This document shows, piece by piece, positions 20,478 through 30,639 of a DNA stretch of 64,000 nucleotides (its first letter is position 1; the number at the start of each line of letters is the position of its first letter). A program made the position numbers and the translations under genes. The DNA is from Chrysophaeum taylorii. Lineage: Eukaryota; Sar; Pelagophyceae; Pelagomonadales; Pelagomonadaceae. Location of the stretch: contig JAQMWT010000314.1 in assembly GCA_029834535.1 (NCBI GenBank), forward strand, positions 496,001-560,000, in the 5' to 3' direction. The notes below the pieces were generated by a model that was not told the DNA's origin, searched no databases, and saw only the letters and a list, made by a program, of their open reading frames with translations.

Positions 20478-21540
20478 CCTAACTACTAATCGACAGATGT
20501 TTGTCTGTCTGTCTGTTTGTTTGTCTGTCTGTTTGTCCCTCGATTTAGGGTAAGGATCAGGTAGGCGCGAGAGTAAGGATCAGGTAGAAGCGAGAGCCAG
20601 ACAGTGATCCTCCAAGCCGTCTACGGCGACCTCGCAGACTATTTCCACGACCCGCGGCGGCTCTTTCAGCGCGCCATTCTCACGCCCCGTCGAAACGATG
20701 TTGTCGATGCTGACAACGCGCGCATGACCGCGGCCTTTTTTTTCCGAAGACGAGGCGTCGGAGTTCTTTTCGGCCGACTAGGTTGGGTCGGAAGCCGACG
20801 CCTCGCTCTTTACAGTCGAGTTTTCGACTCCCTGACAACCAACGGCATGCTCACTTTGATCGCGAGCTTAAAGTCTTCGCAACCTCGACCCGTCGCACGG
20901 CCACTGCAACGGTACCAGATACATGATCGATCGTGTCGTTGTCACCGAGGCTCCTCCAACCTGTATCCCGTAAGGCCCGCCGACGCCAAACGATCAACAA
21001 GAGCCAGGGCCAGACGCCCCGCGAGGTCGGCGTCCTCTTGCCCAAGCCCGTCTTCTGCCACGTCCAGCTCTACGTGGCTCTCTGTCGATCGGCAACCCCG
21101 AGGATATCGTCTTCTGAGTCGACGACTCCACCCTACCCCACACGTGCTGCGCAATACCGATAAGCCCCCTCCCGGCGTCTACACGCGCACTATAGGTTAA
21201 CTTACTGGGACCAGGTGAACTTACTGGAACCAGGTGAACTTACTGAGGTTAGAGAGTGGGACTAGGTGAACTTAGTGACCAGGTGAATACTGAGACCAAG
21301 TGCGAACTTACTGGGGCTTTTAGAGTAAACTCAAAGCTTAGCGGCGTGTGCGGATCAAAGCAGCTTCGATTGGCGGGGGTGAGAGCGACGAGCTCGCAGG
21401 AGAGTGGGGTGAGTGGGTGTGAGCAAGAGTGGGCTTACGCCGAATTTACTGGGGTTAGAGATTGGGACAAGGTGAACTTAACAGGGTGAAAATGCTGGGG
21501 TTAGAGATTGGGAGTAGGTGAACTTACTGGCCTGCACTTG
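20478..21540 (+). mobile_element. Helitron helicase remnant, unit 2 (tandem copy)
   Basis: A direct tandem repeat of unit 1, starting with the same TCCTAACTACTAATCGACAG sequence and ending with the same GGCCTGCACTTG. Here the helicase motif reads RQTINKSQGQT and the frame from 20604 (ILQAVYGDLADYFHDPRR...) stays open longer. Small differences (substitutions and minisatellite copy number) show the duplication is not brand new. It ends ~30 bp before the IQ/EF-hand frame. Confidence 0.75.
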
Positions 21541-21571
21541 TTTTATTATTATACGGTAGTCAGTTAGCGCC

Positions 21572-23605
21572 GTGGACTGGAACTATTTGTCGCCCGAGAC
21601 GTGGGCCCCGGCGCATCGCAGCGTGGTAGCGGCGGTCGCGCCTTCCCACGTGGTGTCGCGGCTAGCGTCTCGCGCCGCGTCCGTGGTCGCGGCCGAGGCG
21701 ACGAAGCGCGAGGCACGCGATGCAGCGGACGCCGGCGCGCGGATCGCGTTGGAAACGAAAGCGCGAACCGCCAGGCTCCGCGCACAGAGCCGGCTCGAGC
21801 TGTGGGCCCCGGAAGTGATGGCGGCGAGCGGATTCCGGCACGCTCCGACGGCGCTGGTCTGGCTGGACGCAGCTACGTTGGCCGCGCTCCGGCGGGCCGC
21901 GAGGTCGTGCTCGGGCGGCGGGGCGCGACGTGCTGAGGCACTGATCGCTACGGTCCCGGCTGCGGAAGCCTTCGTGCGGCGCCGCGAGGCCGCGGTGGTG
22001 ACCAAGGTGCAGGCGGTCTGGCGCGGCGCGGTCGCGCGCGCGGCGACGGCGGCGACTCTTCTGGCTAGGTTTGAGAGGCGCGGCACCTCGTATTACGACG
22101 CGGAGACGGGACGCAAGCGCGCCCGCGCGCCCGCCTTGCTTCTCAAAGCGCGCCCCGCGCCCCCCGACGCGTTGCGACGGCGCCGAAAGACCGCCGAATG
22201 GCGCTGGCAGACTGCGCTCGCTCGAGATAGAGCGACGCGAGACGGCGCGACCGCGCTCTGGCGCCGGCGCGACGCGCACCTCGCGTGCCTCGCCCGCCTT
22301 GGAGACCTCCGACGCGCGCTGGGCGTCGCCTTTTCGCTCGTCGCACCGCTCGTCGAACCCGAGGAGGAGGAGGAGGAGGAGGAGGAGGTCCCCTCGCGGA
22401 GAACGGAGCACGAAATCTTGTTCCGGCGCTACGACGAGGACGGCTCGGGGACCATCGACGCCAGCGCATTCGTGCACGCCGTGCGCGACCGCTTCGACGA
22501 GGACGTCGACGTTCGCGACGAGCGACTGGATCTCGAGGCGTTCTGCGCGGCGATGGCCGCCCTCGAGCTGCGTCGCCGTTCGCGCGAGCGACGCGAGGCG
22601 CGAGACGCCGGGCTGCCGTCGTGCGTCGCGACGCTCGCTGGGCTGTCCTTCGAGGACGCCATCGATGCGCAGGTCGTCGAACAACGCCAACAACAGCGTC
22701 GCTCCACCCGGCCCGCGCGGCCGTGCTGGGACGTCGACGTCGTCGCGACGTGCTTTACCGAGCGGAGACGACGAGAGGAGCCGCCGCCGCCACCCCCCGA
22801 AGAAGGCGATCCTCGGGCTGTCGACGCGTGCCGCTGGCGCGACCCCGCCCGCGCGCTGGCGTTGCTGCTCTCGTCCCCGTCTGCACGCATCGTGATCGCC
22901 TCGTTGCCCGCCAACGTCGCGGCGATTCGCGTCGCGCTCGCCTCTGCCGCTCCGGTCGTGGCGTGCGCCGTCGACGTCCCGAGCGGCGCGCTTCTCGCGG
23001 CGTCGGGCGACGACGAGGACCACGCCGCGCGTCTTTTCGAGGCTTTTGGCCAGACGCAGGACATGTGGGCGCGGATCGCGGCTAATCTCGTTCGCGGAAG
23101 CCGCGGCCCCAAAAAGAACTCGACGACTTTCCACTTGGCTATTTGTCCGACCGACCGTCAACTCCAGGTCGCGCCCGCGCTCCTCGACTCCTATGACACG
23201 CTCTCGGCACACGACACGGCCTACGTCCTCGACGCCCCGCCCCTCGAGGCTGCTCGCGAGGAGTGCTGGGACATGCTTTCTGTCGAATGCCGCGTGACAG
23301 ACCATGTCGTCGTCCGCGACGTCCGCCCCTTCAGGTGCGCGGACCGCGACGACGATGTTAACACCGGCCTCTTCGACTTCGACGAGCTCCTCCGCCTCAA
23401 GAAAGCAGACAACGACGTCCCTGCGACCCTCACTTTCGGCGACTCCCGCTCCTTCAAATTCCGCCGTCGACAAGCTCGCTCAAAAACAACCTCCGCATCA
23501 TCATCATCAAAAACGCATGCTAAGACCATCCACCGAGCGGCGCGCGTCCTCGACCTCCGTCGCCGTCCTCTCTCCTCGACGACGTCGACGACGACACCTC
23601 AATGA
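21572..23605 (+). CDS. IQ-motif/EF-hand protein, start uncertain
   Basis: Frame of 677 codons from a GTG at 21572. There is no in-frame ATG before 21818 (codon 83), and a TAG lies just upstream. So the true start is either that ATG, a non-ATG codon, or a lost/unseen upstream exon (the sequence ACGGTAGTCAG before 21561 resembles a splice acceptor). Content: Ala/Arg-rich helical N-terminus; an IQ-like calmodulin-binding motif VTKVQAVWRGAVARAA at ~149-164; a Glu run; a canonical EF-hand loop DEDGSGTIDASAF at ~290-302 with a second degenerate hand; a Pro run; and a C-terminal globular region ~440-640 with no family I recognise. Likely Ca2+/calmodulin-responsive, possibly cytoskeletal; that is inference. 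Confidence 0.6.
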   Translation: MDWNYLSPETWAPAHRSVVAAVAPSHVVSRLASRAASVVAAEATKREARDAADAGARIALETKARTARLRAQSRLELWAPEVMAASGFRHAPTALVWLDAATLAALRRAARSCSGGGARRAEALIATVPAAEAFVRRREAAVVTKVQAVWRGAVARAATAATLLARFERRGTSYYDAETGRKRARAPALLLKARPAPPDALRRRRKTAEWRWQTALARDRATRDGATALWRRRDAHLACLARLGDLRRALGVAFSLVAPLVEPEEEEEEEEEVPSRRTEHEILFRRYDEDGSGTIDASAFVHAVRDRFDEDVDVRDERLDLEAFCAAMAALELRRRSRERREARDAGLPSCVATLAGLSFEDAIDAQVVEQRQQQRRSTRPARPCWDVDVVATCFTERRRREEPPPPPPEEGDPRAVDACRWRDPARALALLLSSPSARIVIASLPANVAAIRVALASAAPVVACAVDVPSGALLAASGDDEDHAARLFEAFGQTQDMWARIAANLVRGSRGPKKNSTTFHLAICPTDRQLQVAPALLDSYDTLSAHDTAYVLDAPPLEAAREECWDMLSVECRVTDHVVVRDVRPFRCADRDDDVNTGLFDFDELLRLKKADNDVPATLTFGDSRSFKFRRRQARSKTTSASSSSKTHAKTIHRAARVLDLRRRPLSSTTSTTTPQ

Positions 23606-24086
23606 TGATGACAGTTGGTGGCGGCACAAGCCAGAGTGGTGGTCAATCTTAACCCTCATTTGACTGCTTACTCCTAAACCCTCGTTTGGGACGGTTCTTC
23701 GAACGACAGACAGACAGCTGTTGGCCGAACCAGAAAGCGGCGCGGTCCTGGTCCTGGTCCTCCTCCTTCGAGGTAGAGGAGCCTCCTCCCCCGGGGTTCA
23801 TGGTCCTCCCGAGGAGGGCGGACCGTCGAGTGGAAATACCATAATATCCGACCTCTCCTCTCGAGTGGTAGGTGAGCAACAACAAACACCCATAATATAT
23901 GCGGGAGTGCACGCCCGCGCCAGAGCATAGGACACTCGGGACTATAAAATAACGATTTTATTCGGGAACTCGGGACGCAGACGACGCGGCTTCCCAGGTG
24001 GTGGCGCCGTCGCCCCCTGAGCGCAGTCGACAAAAGAGGAGCCTCTTCTTCTTGGATCGCCGAGTTGGCTAGCTAGAAGGGGACTT
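23606..24086. other. convergent intergenic region
   Basis: Between the tails of the EF-hand gene (plus) and the acidic protein gene (minus). No gene supported. Confidence 0.4.
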
Positions 24087-24551
24087 CTACTTTTTCGCGG
24101 GTTTCTTCTTGCTGGGCTTTTTCTTCGCGGGTTCTTCTTCTTCTTCTTCTTCTTCTTCTTCTTCTTCGTCGTCGTCGTCGTCTTCAGCTGCGTCGGCATC
24201 GCCTTCCTGATCCTCGGGCTCGTCTTTCTCGTCGGGCTCGTCTTCCTCCTCGGGCTCGTCCTCCTCGTCCTCGTCCTCCTCCTCCTCCTCCTCCTCCTCC
24301 TTCTTCTTCTTCTTCTTGGAGGCTCTTTTCTTCTTGGGCTCGTCGTCGTCCTTGCGGGCGCGCTTCCCGCCAGCCTTCTTCTCGGTGACGAAGCCCTTCG
24401 CGACGTCATGCTTCAAGTCGGCCCTGGTTCCGCCCAACTCGAGGTACTCGGCCTTGGTCTTTGCAGCCTTGTACTTTTCGTATCGGTCGTAAGACTTGCT
24501 CCCCTCGCGCTTCGGGTTCTCCTGCTGCACCTCGATCGCCTCGTCGCCCAT
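24087..24551 (-). CDS. Lys/Glu-rich chromatin-like protein
   Basis: A 154-residue protein. Residues ~9-55 form a compact conserved-looking module: NPKREGSKSYDRYEKYK, AAKTKAEYLELGGTRADL and KHDVAKGFV. The rest is alternating Lys and Glu/Asp runs (KKKRASKKKKKK, long E runs, then a Lys-rich end PAKKKPSKKKPAKK), like nuclear or nucleolar proteins, histone chaperones or HMG-type tails. The start ATG at 24551 follows a (GACA)n run. Such charged tails bind nucleic acid or histones nonspecifically; the N-terminal module family is not one I can name. The long E/K runs come from GAG/AAG microsatellite-like DNA, so length may vary between strains. Confidence 0.65.
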   Translation of the reverse strand: MGDEAIEVQQENPKREGSKSYDRYEKYKAAKTKAEYLELGGTRADLKHDVAKGFVTEKKAGGKRARKDDDEPKKKRASKKKKKKEEEEEEEEDEDEEDEPEEEDEPDEKDEPEDQEGDADAAEDDDDDEEEEEEEEEEEEPAKKKPSKKKPAKK

Positions 24552-24574
24552 ATCTGTCTGTCTGTCTGTCTGTC
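24552..24574. repeat. (TGTC)n microsatellite
   Basis: Five TCTG/TGTC units immediately upstream of the start codon of the acidic protein gene. Confidence 0.8.
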
Positions 24575-24802
24575 AACCGTCTTTTGTGTCGAAGCGGGTT
24601 TTTGCTAGGTAGGTGGGTTTGGCTTTGTTCAAAAACGTTCGAGTTCACAATTCTGATTATTACAACAACCGTACCATTTTGGTACAACAGAGTAGCGCAA
24701 GTTCTATATTCCCAACTGAGTCAGATCAATAAGAGACGCAATAATAATAATATATATACTGAGCGTATATATATATGTTCCACGATAGTGTAGTAGGCTT
24801 CT

Positions 24803-26416
24803 TCACAAGAAGTGTCGCAGCTGCTTGGCCCCGAAATTGGTCCGTTCGCACCATCGCGAATCCAAGAGCGCCGTGAAGAGGTCCTTCTCGAGCGCGGGGT
24901 CGTCCCGGGCGAGGCTCGCGAGGATGTCGAAACAGGTGGCGACGACATAGCGGTCGTTGACGTCGGCGCGGGCCACGATGCCCCGGCACTTTGTCCCGAT
25001 CGCTCGCGGCCGAACGCAACGTCGGGTTCTAGGATTCTCAAGGAGTCCCAGAAGCGCGAAGGCCGCCGCCTGGCCGACCTGGTCGCGTTTTCCGGAAGCG
25101 GCGGCCCCGTCGCTCTCGACGGGGTGGTCGGGAATGGCGCGCACAAGTTTGTCTACGTAGACGCCGAAGCACTCGCGCTGGAGCGCGACGCCGAGCGCCT
25201 CGGCGGCCGTCGAGCGCAGCACGTCGTCGTCGCGAGACTCGAGGGCTCGCACGAGGGCTTCGAATCCGGTCTTTGTCGTCGCGATCTCTCCGAGGGTGCG
25301 CGTCGCGTACCACCGCGACACCGGATCTTTCGGCGTCTCGGCGGACGCGAGGGCCTCCGCCGCCGCTCCTCCGACGGCCGCGAGGCCCGAAGAAGCCGCG
25401 CGACGGGCGGCTTCGGGAAGCCCCGGCCGGAGGACGCCGTCGAGGAGCGTTTTGATGGCGTGCCCTCTGGCCGCCGCGAGCGAGAAGGCCGCCTCTAACC
25501 TCCGGACCTCGCTCGCGTTCCGGGCGCGTAGAATCGCGGCCGCGTCGGCGACCGGCGGCGCGTCGGCGACCGCAAGCTTTTCGCCCGCGAGGTAGGCGTA
25601 GGCGTCGCCGACGGCCATGTTATCCGCCCCCGAAAACCGCTCGGGCTCGCGCGTGCGGCCGAAGATGAACTTAACGAGCGGCCGCGGCCGCGCGCCGGGC
25701 TCGGCGCTCGAACCGCGGTGCAGCAGGTCGAAGTGGAGCACGACGATTGCCCCGGGCTCGACCACGATCGGCACCCCGCGCCGGTCCACCAACTCTGGAT
25801 ACAGCAGCCTGGTGTCCTCGTCGAGCCGCCGCTGCCGTTCGGCCGCCTCGTCGCAGTAGCGATCCGCTCGACAGTTTCCGACGCCCAGTCTGTCGACGAG
25901 AGTCGGCCACCGCTTGTCGATCGTGTGGTACTGCGACCCAGGCATCACGTAGGTCGGTCCCATCGCTTCCGTCGCGCCGCGCGGGTAGTACATCGCAATA
26001 GCCCACCGCGACCGGTGCGACCGCAGCCGAGCACGCGTCCAGTACGCGTCTTTGTGCCACAACTGGTCCCGCCCGGCCGCGCTCCAGTGGACGTGCCGGT
26101 GCGCGTGCAGGACGAACGAGGGCCCAAGGATTTTTCTCAAAAAATGCCCCGCGGCCTGCCGCACGGCCCGAGCGGCCTCGGGAAATACGGCCCCCACGTT
26201 GTTCGACGTCGCGACGCGCATTTCCGACGACGAGTTCGAGTTCATCGCCGACTCCAACTTCGCCCCGAGATTCTCGTGGAACGACAACGGAAACTCCGAC
26301 GACACGCCGTCGATCACCACAAACCCCCGCTCCACGAACGACCGGACCATCTCCTCGCCACTGCTCCCAACACGCGACTCGGATAGGAAACACCATAGCA
26401 GCAAGCACCACCACAT
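24803..26416 (-). CDS. PhyH-family dioxygenase with C-terminal HEAT repeats
   Basis: A 537-residue protein from the ATG at 26416, chosen because it exposes a signal-peptide-like start MWWCLLLWCFLSES; the frame continues 20 codons further upstream. Residues ~25-265 form a phytanoyl-CoA dioxygenase-type 2OG-Fe(II) domain: FVERGFVVIDGV, the iron motif LWHKDAYW (H121, D123), PGSQYHTID, GAIVVLHFDLLHRGSS (distal H233) and PRPLVKF with the 2OG-binding Arg ~245. All three metal ligands are present, unlike the hydroxylase-like gene at 16977. Residues ~330-530 are HEAT-like helical repeats (WYATRTLGEIA, LRSTAAEALGVAL, QAAAFALLGLLEN, ATCFDILASLA). The substrate is unknown; the leader suggests the secretory pathway. 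Confidence 0.8.
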   Translation of the reverse strand: MWWCLLLWCFLSESRVGSSGEEMVRSFVERGFVVIDGVSSEFPLSFHENLGAKLESAMNSNSSSEMRVATSNNVGAVFPEAARAVRQAAGHFLRKILGPSFVLHAHRHVHWSAAGRDQLWHKDAYWTRARLRSHRSRWAIAMYYPRGATEAMGPTYVMPGSQYHTIDKRWPTLVDRLGVGNCRADRYCDEAAERQRRLDEDTRLLYPELVDRRGVPIVVEPGAIVVLHFDLLHRGSSAEPGARPRPLVKFIFGRTREPERFSGADNMAVGDAYAYLAGEKLAVADAPPVADAAAILRARNASEVRRLEAAFSLAAARGHAIKTLLDGVLRPGLPEAARRAASSGLAAVGGAAAEALASAETPKDPVSRWYATRTLGEIATTKTGFEALVRALESRDDDVLRSTAAEALGVALQRECFGVYVDKLVRAIPDHPVESDGAAASGKRDQVGQAAAFALLGLLENPRTRRCVRPRAIGTKCRGIVARADVNDRYVVATCFDILASLARDDPALEKDLFTALLDSRWCERTNFGAKQLRHFL

Positions 26417-26889
26417 CGTCTGTCTGCTAACGGCCGACGATATGATGACGTCACACAATCTATCTGTGTACCACAAGACTCGACTCGGGGAATAAATGAA
26501 TAATCAATGTCCTCATTGCGAAACCCCCACCACGACAAGGAGATAATAGAACACCGCCGTGACGTTTAAAGACACCGCCATGACATTGCGCACGCTCTGC
26601 CCACAATTAATTAATTAATTAATTAATTAATTAGTCGTCTTGCAAGCTCAGGGGGAGGATAAGAGCGGTCGCAGTGCAGGCCGTACTCTCTCCGTCTGTC
26701 TCCCCTCCCCCTCGAGAGAGTACGTCGTCTCTACATCTTGAGTGTTTCACTCACAACACAAACACAACAGCAGTCACCGCGAACCCGTCGTCACATACTT
26801 GCTTGCACACAACATGTGCGCATCCAGGAAGAAGAAAAAACAGAGACAGATGACGAGGGTCGTCTCACGGCGCACATTTCACGGACTAC
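26417..26889. other. intergenic with (TTAA)n
   Basis: Contains an ATTAATTAATTAATT run at ~26607-26633 and GTTTAAAGACACC at ~26564, which resembles the tail of the dispersed motif. No gene supported. Confidence 0.4.
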
Positions 26890-27222
26890 CTACCGGAAGT
26901 CCACGGCGGTCGCGAAGGTCGCCTCGCGCCTGACGACGCCCGTGAAGTCAGCGCAGGCCTTGTAATGCGGCTGGTGTTGGTGGAAGGCGACGGCGTCACC
27001 ATTCCGGTACACCTCGTAGAAGACGTAAGAGTTGGGCTTGTCGCGCTCCTCGAGCAGATCAAACCGCAGACATCCCGGTTCTGACCGCGATCCCACCGCG
27101 TCTCGCCTCATTATGTCCAAAAACTCGTTCAACCTGAACTGTCACTGAGACGTCGCTCGAACAACACACACGCACCTCGACCCTTCCACCTCAATCTTCA
27201 TGATGACCGCGATCGGAGCCAT
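26890..27222 (-). CDS. antibiotic-biosynthesis-monooxygenase (ABM) domain protein, two exons
   Basis: Exon 1 27222-27176 (47 nt), intron 27175-27134 (42 nt, GTGCGTGT...GTTCAG), exon 2 27133-26890. The joined frame is 291 nt = 96 residues. It begins MAPIAVIMKIEVEGSRLNEFLDIM and continues SEPGCLRFDLLEERD, YVFYEVYRNGDAVAFHQ and HYKACADF. This is the full ABM/YgiN ferredoxin-like fold at its normal ~95-residue length: first strand, EPGCLRFD block, FYEVY block, H...PHY block. These small dimeric proteins oxidise quinols or aromatic substrates without a cofactor, or act in heme or stress metabolism. The first beta strand is entirely encoded by the tiny first exon, so exon 2 alone would look truncated. 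Confidence 0.85.
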
Positions 27223-28993
27223 GGCAGAACAACAACTGTCAACTTCCAACACGTCGCTACCGGTCACTGACGAAGGCTCGAAGAACACACCAGGGGAAAT
27301 GAGGGGCCCCCAGTTGAACTGCGGGGCACATGTGCGGATAGTAGCGAGCACCAGGATCTTTTGCTTCCCCTTCTTTCCTCTACTGCACTTCAACAACAAT
27401 TAAGAACGCTGGGGCTGTTGATGGGGGCTATTAATTCTTCAACCTTTGCTCGCGGCGGCGCTGCTGCACGACGCTGTCTACTATGGACGGACAGACGAAC
27501 GGTCGGACGGACGGCCGTTCCATTTCGTAGTAATGCGGCCGCGCGGTAGCACGACGCTGTCGGTCCGACGGACGGCCATTCCATTTCGTAGTGTTGCGGC
27601 CGCGCTGTAGCGCCGTCGCGCCCGCTCGCGGTCCTTTTCGTTTTGTTGCGGCTGCCCGGTAGCACGACGCTCTCGCGCTTGGTCGCGTTGCTTTTCCTCG
27701 TGTTGCGGCCGCGCGGTAGCACGACGCTGTCGCGCTCGCTGGCGCTCCTTTTCCTAGTCTTACGAAGTTGAGGGGAGGGGAGGGGAGGGAGGAGGAGCGC
27801 GCTGTTCTGTTTCGGTCCGTGCTCGGCGCGCGATTCCTTCCGGGCATTTATATTTCGCCTGCGCTCGTCGGTAAGACGTCGTGAATGGCCATAGACCATT
27901 CGCAAAACGGCGAATACTACTTGCCCGACGAGCGGCTTATGCCCCAAACCTTTACTTTGGAGGTCAACACGAGCTCACTTCGTAGGACGTCGAGGAGATG
28001 CAAAAGGCGACAACCAAGCGCGCGCGGGACTCACAGTCAGTTTCTCTGGCGTCCTCATCAACTGCCAGTCTCGTCGTTTGCCATGCCGCGCGTCGCGCCT
28101 CGAGCTCGTCATCAATGCGGCAGCCTGTTCGCTGAGTGTCTCGCCGTCGCATTCTTGGTTGACGACACAAATGAGCGCGAGGGTGTCGGACCTGCGTCGG
28201 GTATGGGCGACTGCACCGCCAGCGACGCCTATTCGCGAACTTCGGCACGTTTCTCCCGAACCCGAATGGCACGCAGACCGCACGTCCTTCGTCTTTGCAA
28301 CACTTGCGACAAGGGCGCCTCCGCCGGCGGCAATCCCACCCACCCAGGGAGTCGAGCCTTCGCTACGACATCGAGGCCATTAGCTCGGGCCTCAACAATT
28401 CGGAGACCGAACTCAATTTCGAGGGCAACCTACCTGGACTTCATCGATAGGCGAAACGACGTGCAATCTTTTTTTCATGAACGACACTCTATTGATCGGC
28501 CTTCGCAAGACCTACTCCACACCTTTTTCGAACTTGCCAATCACGATTTTGTCTGCTTATAATGAGATCGCCTTGGTCGAATTCCCTGATGGCATGTTCG
28601 TACCTCCATTTTCCCCCAGACGCTCTTTCCACCTGCGCATAGTTCTCCTTCTCCTTCCGAAGTCGGTCGCCGACAATTAAGCCGACTCCCATCTGTGACG
28701 AGGTTTCCTGCTCCTTCGAAAAAGGAAACTATGTCGACCCCTCCGAGATATCGGGTAGTACATTCGTATACACGTCACGTGCCACCGCCTCGCATTCGCA
28801 CTTGATCCTCCTTCACCACGCGCGAAATCTGCATCCCGCGTCGGTCGCTCGAATAGACCGCTAGTGACTATATCTGCGCTCTTTTCCCATCACAGCAGGT
28901 CCCCTACACAGGGACGGTCCTTTTTTTACTACGCGTGATCACTCACTCAGCGTCGATGATTACTGTCGCCCGTTTTTAAGTCGATCAAGCGCG
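27223..28993. other. gene-poor, partly decayed region
   Basis: Contains the 27.5-kb repeat listed separately, then scattered protein-like scraps (for example SLRYDIEAISSGLNNSETEL near 28370) with stops and frame changes. No intact gene and no recognised family. Confidence 0.35.
27465..27760. repeat. imperfect ~55-65-bp tandem repeat
   Basis: About five diverged units sharing GCGGCCGCGCGGTAGCACGA, CGCTGTCG and CCATTTCGTAGT/CCTTTTCGT-type blocks. Also a GGACGGACAGACGAACGG run. Minus-strand frames across it are shadows of the repeat. Confidence 0.6.
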
Positions 28994-30278
28994 ATGGCGC
29001 CAAAAAAAAGTCAAAGAAGCCGGTGCCCAAGGACAAGTCGGCACGGTGGAGAGCCAACTCGAAGCCAGCACGGAAGTTCGACGCGAAGACGGCGACGGCT
29101 GACTCTTAGAAGCAGCGAGGCGTAGCATATCTGCGAAGGGGCCATCAAGTACAAGGAGCCATCAAGTACTGCGAGGGGAAATGGCGTCGGGACAAAGAGG
29201 TGCTTGTCCCAACACTCCGAGTGGCAGGGCTTTAACACATGGCAGCAGCTCGAGGCTCGACTCGTGGGGCGAGGGACCTTGGACGAGGACTCCGACATCC
29301 ACCGTGCTGGGGCCTCCACGCCTTCGACTACGGGCTCGAGTTCATCGTCACCGAGAGCTCGCCGATTTACGAGATACACGTTGAGCACTTCTTCAAGCAC
29401 GACTCGCACGCCATCCTCTCGAAGAACGCGGAGCGTCCAGTCCGCCGCGTCCTCCCTCGACCGGATAAAACTGCTGGAGAAGGAGCTCGGGTCGCCCGGT
29501 GCGTCGTCGCATTTCGAACACCACGCCGGCAGCACGGAAGCGAGGGCAGTCGAGTGGTACGAGGCCCATGGTGCCCGCCTGCACTTTGAGCCGTCCAACA
29601 CGTCGGGCGTTCTCCGTTCCCCTGGACTCGAAGTAAAACACAAAATTCCACGAGGCCTACGATACGCCGATGCACATCAAAAAGAACGGCTTCTTCAGCC
29701 CGCGCGCCCTGAAGACCACAAACCAGCTGAAGATCCTCGCCGAGATTTGGCAGTGCGCTCTCGAATCGGATCCGACGTCGGCTTATAATCATATTCGCCG
29801 CCGGCATTGGAGCGCCCACTACGAAAAAAAAGTTTTTTTTTTTCTTTCAGCAAGGTCGGGATCGACCAGACGCTCCTGGCACCGGGGAACTTCTTGGATC
29901 GGTCCGACTTCCTCATGTGGCCGATGGTCGGCAAGACGGACGAAGCCGACCCGACCATCACGTCAGGCGTGGACACGGTTTCGGCTGCGTACAACAAGTA
30001 CGAACTATCAAGCGGCAGTCTGAGCGCGAGACCACGCTCATTGAAGCTGTTGGACATCCATCCATTTGGGCAAGCGCGAAGCCCAGAAGGTTGTCTGCGC
30101 CGAGGATGCCGAGGTCAAACGCAGGCGCGCCGGGGTCCGCTCCCTAGGCGCGGAGATCAGCACACAGACTTTCCGCAGCTCCTGGCCAACGGAAGGCGAG
30201 GACGGCTGCAAGAAGTGCGAGGACTTTCCAATCTCCCTGGAGGCTTTCGACGATGGTAGCCGCCTTATCAGGTGTTGA
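28994..30278 (+). pseudogene. decayed unidentified gene, frameshifted in an A8 run
   Basis: Starts ATG GCG CCA followed by an A-run. The natural continuation (KSKKPVPKDKSARWRANSK, PARKFDAKTATADS) is one base out of frame. Downstream segments continue in changing frames: AIKYCEGKWRRDKEVLV, FDYGLEFIVTESSPIYEIHV, IKKNGFFSPRALKTTNQLK, LAEIWQCALESDPTSAYN, DQTLLAPGNFLDRSDFLMWP and GEDGCKKCEDFPISLEAFDD. A T10-CTTTCAG at 29833-29850 looks like a splice acceptor, but no donor restores a frame. The segments read like one long protein, perhaps a transposase or other element protein. I do not recognise it. Confidence 0.45.
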
Positions 30279-30639
30279 GACAGCTGGAGTGATGACTCAA
30301 GAAGAAAGAAAGAAAGAGGCCCTACGTAAAACAATAAATTCAAAGCAAAAAGGGCGTGCGCGAGGGACCCAAGAGAAGAAGAAGTAGTAATCATTGAAGG
30401 AACTCGAGAAACATCCATCCAGACATCCATCCAGGCGACGTTGTTGGCTTTCGAAAGATAGTGGACCAGGTCGCTCGAGGAAGAACACGGCCGCGCGATG
30501 AGGAGATCGAACCACCCACCCTTTGAGTTTGCTCCTGAAGGTTAAAGCAGCTCAGAGTGGCGCGGGTCAGAGCGTCAAGGAGAGCTGAGGTGAGAGGGAG
30601 GCGGGGACGATAGGTGGTGTTTTGTAGCCGAAGGGTGAC

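Noticed and set aside
21662-23473. 603-codon minus-strand frame
   Set aside because: Antisense to the IQ/EF-hand gene, Arg-rich, no domain.
29832-29850. Intron with T10-CTTTCAG acceptor
   Set aside because: The only nearby donor would leave a 19-nt intron and does not restore a frame.
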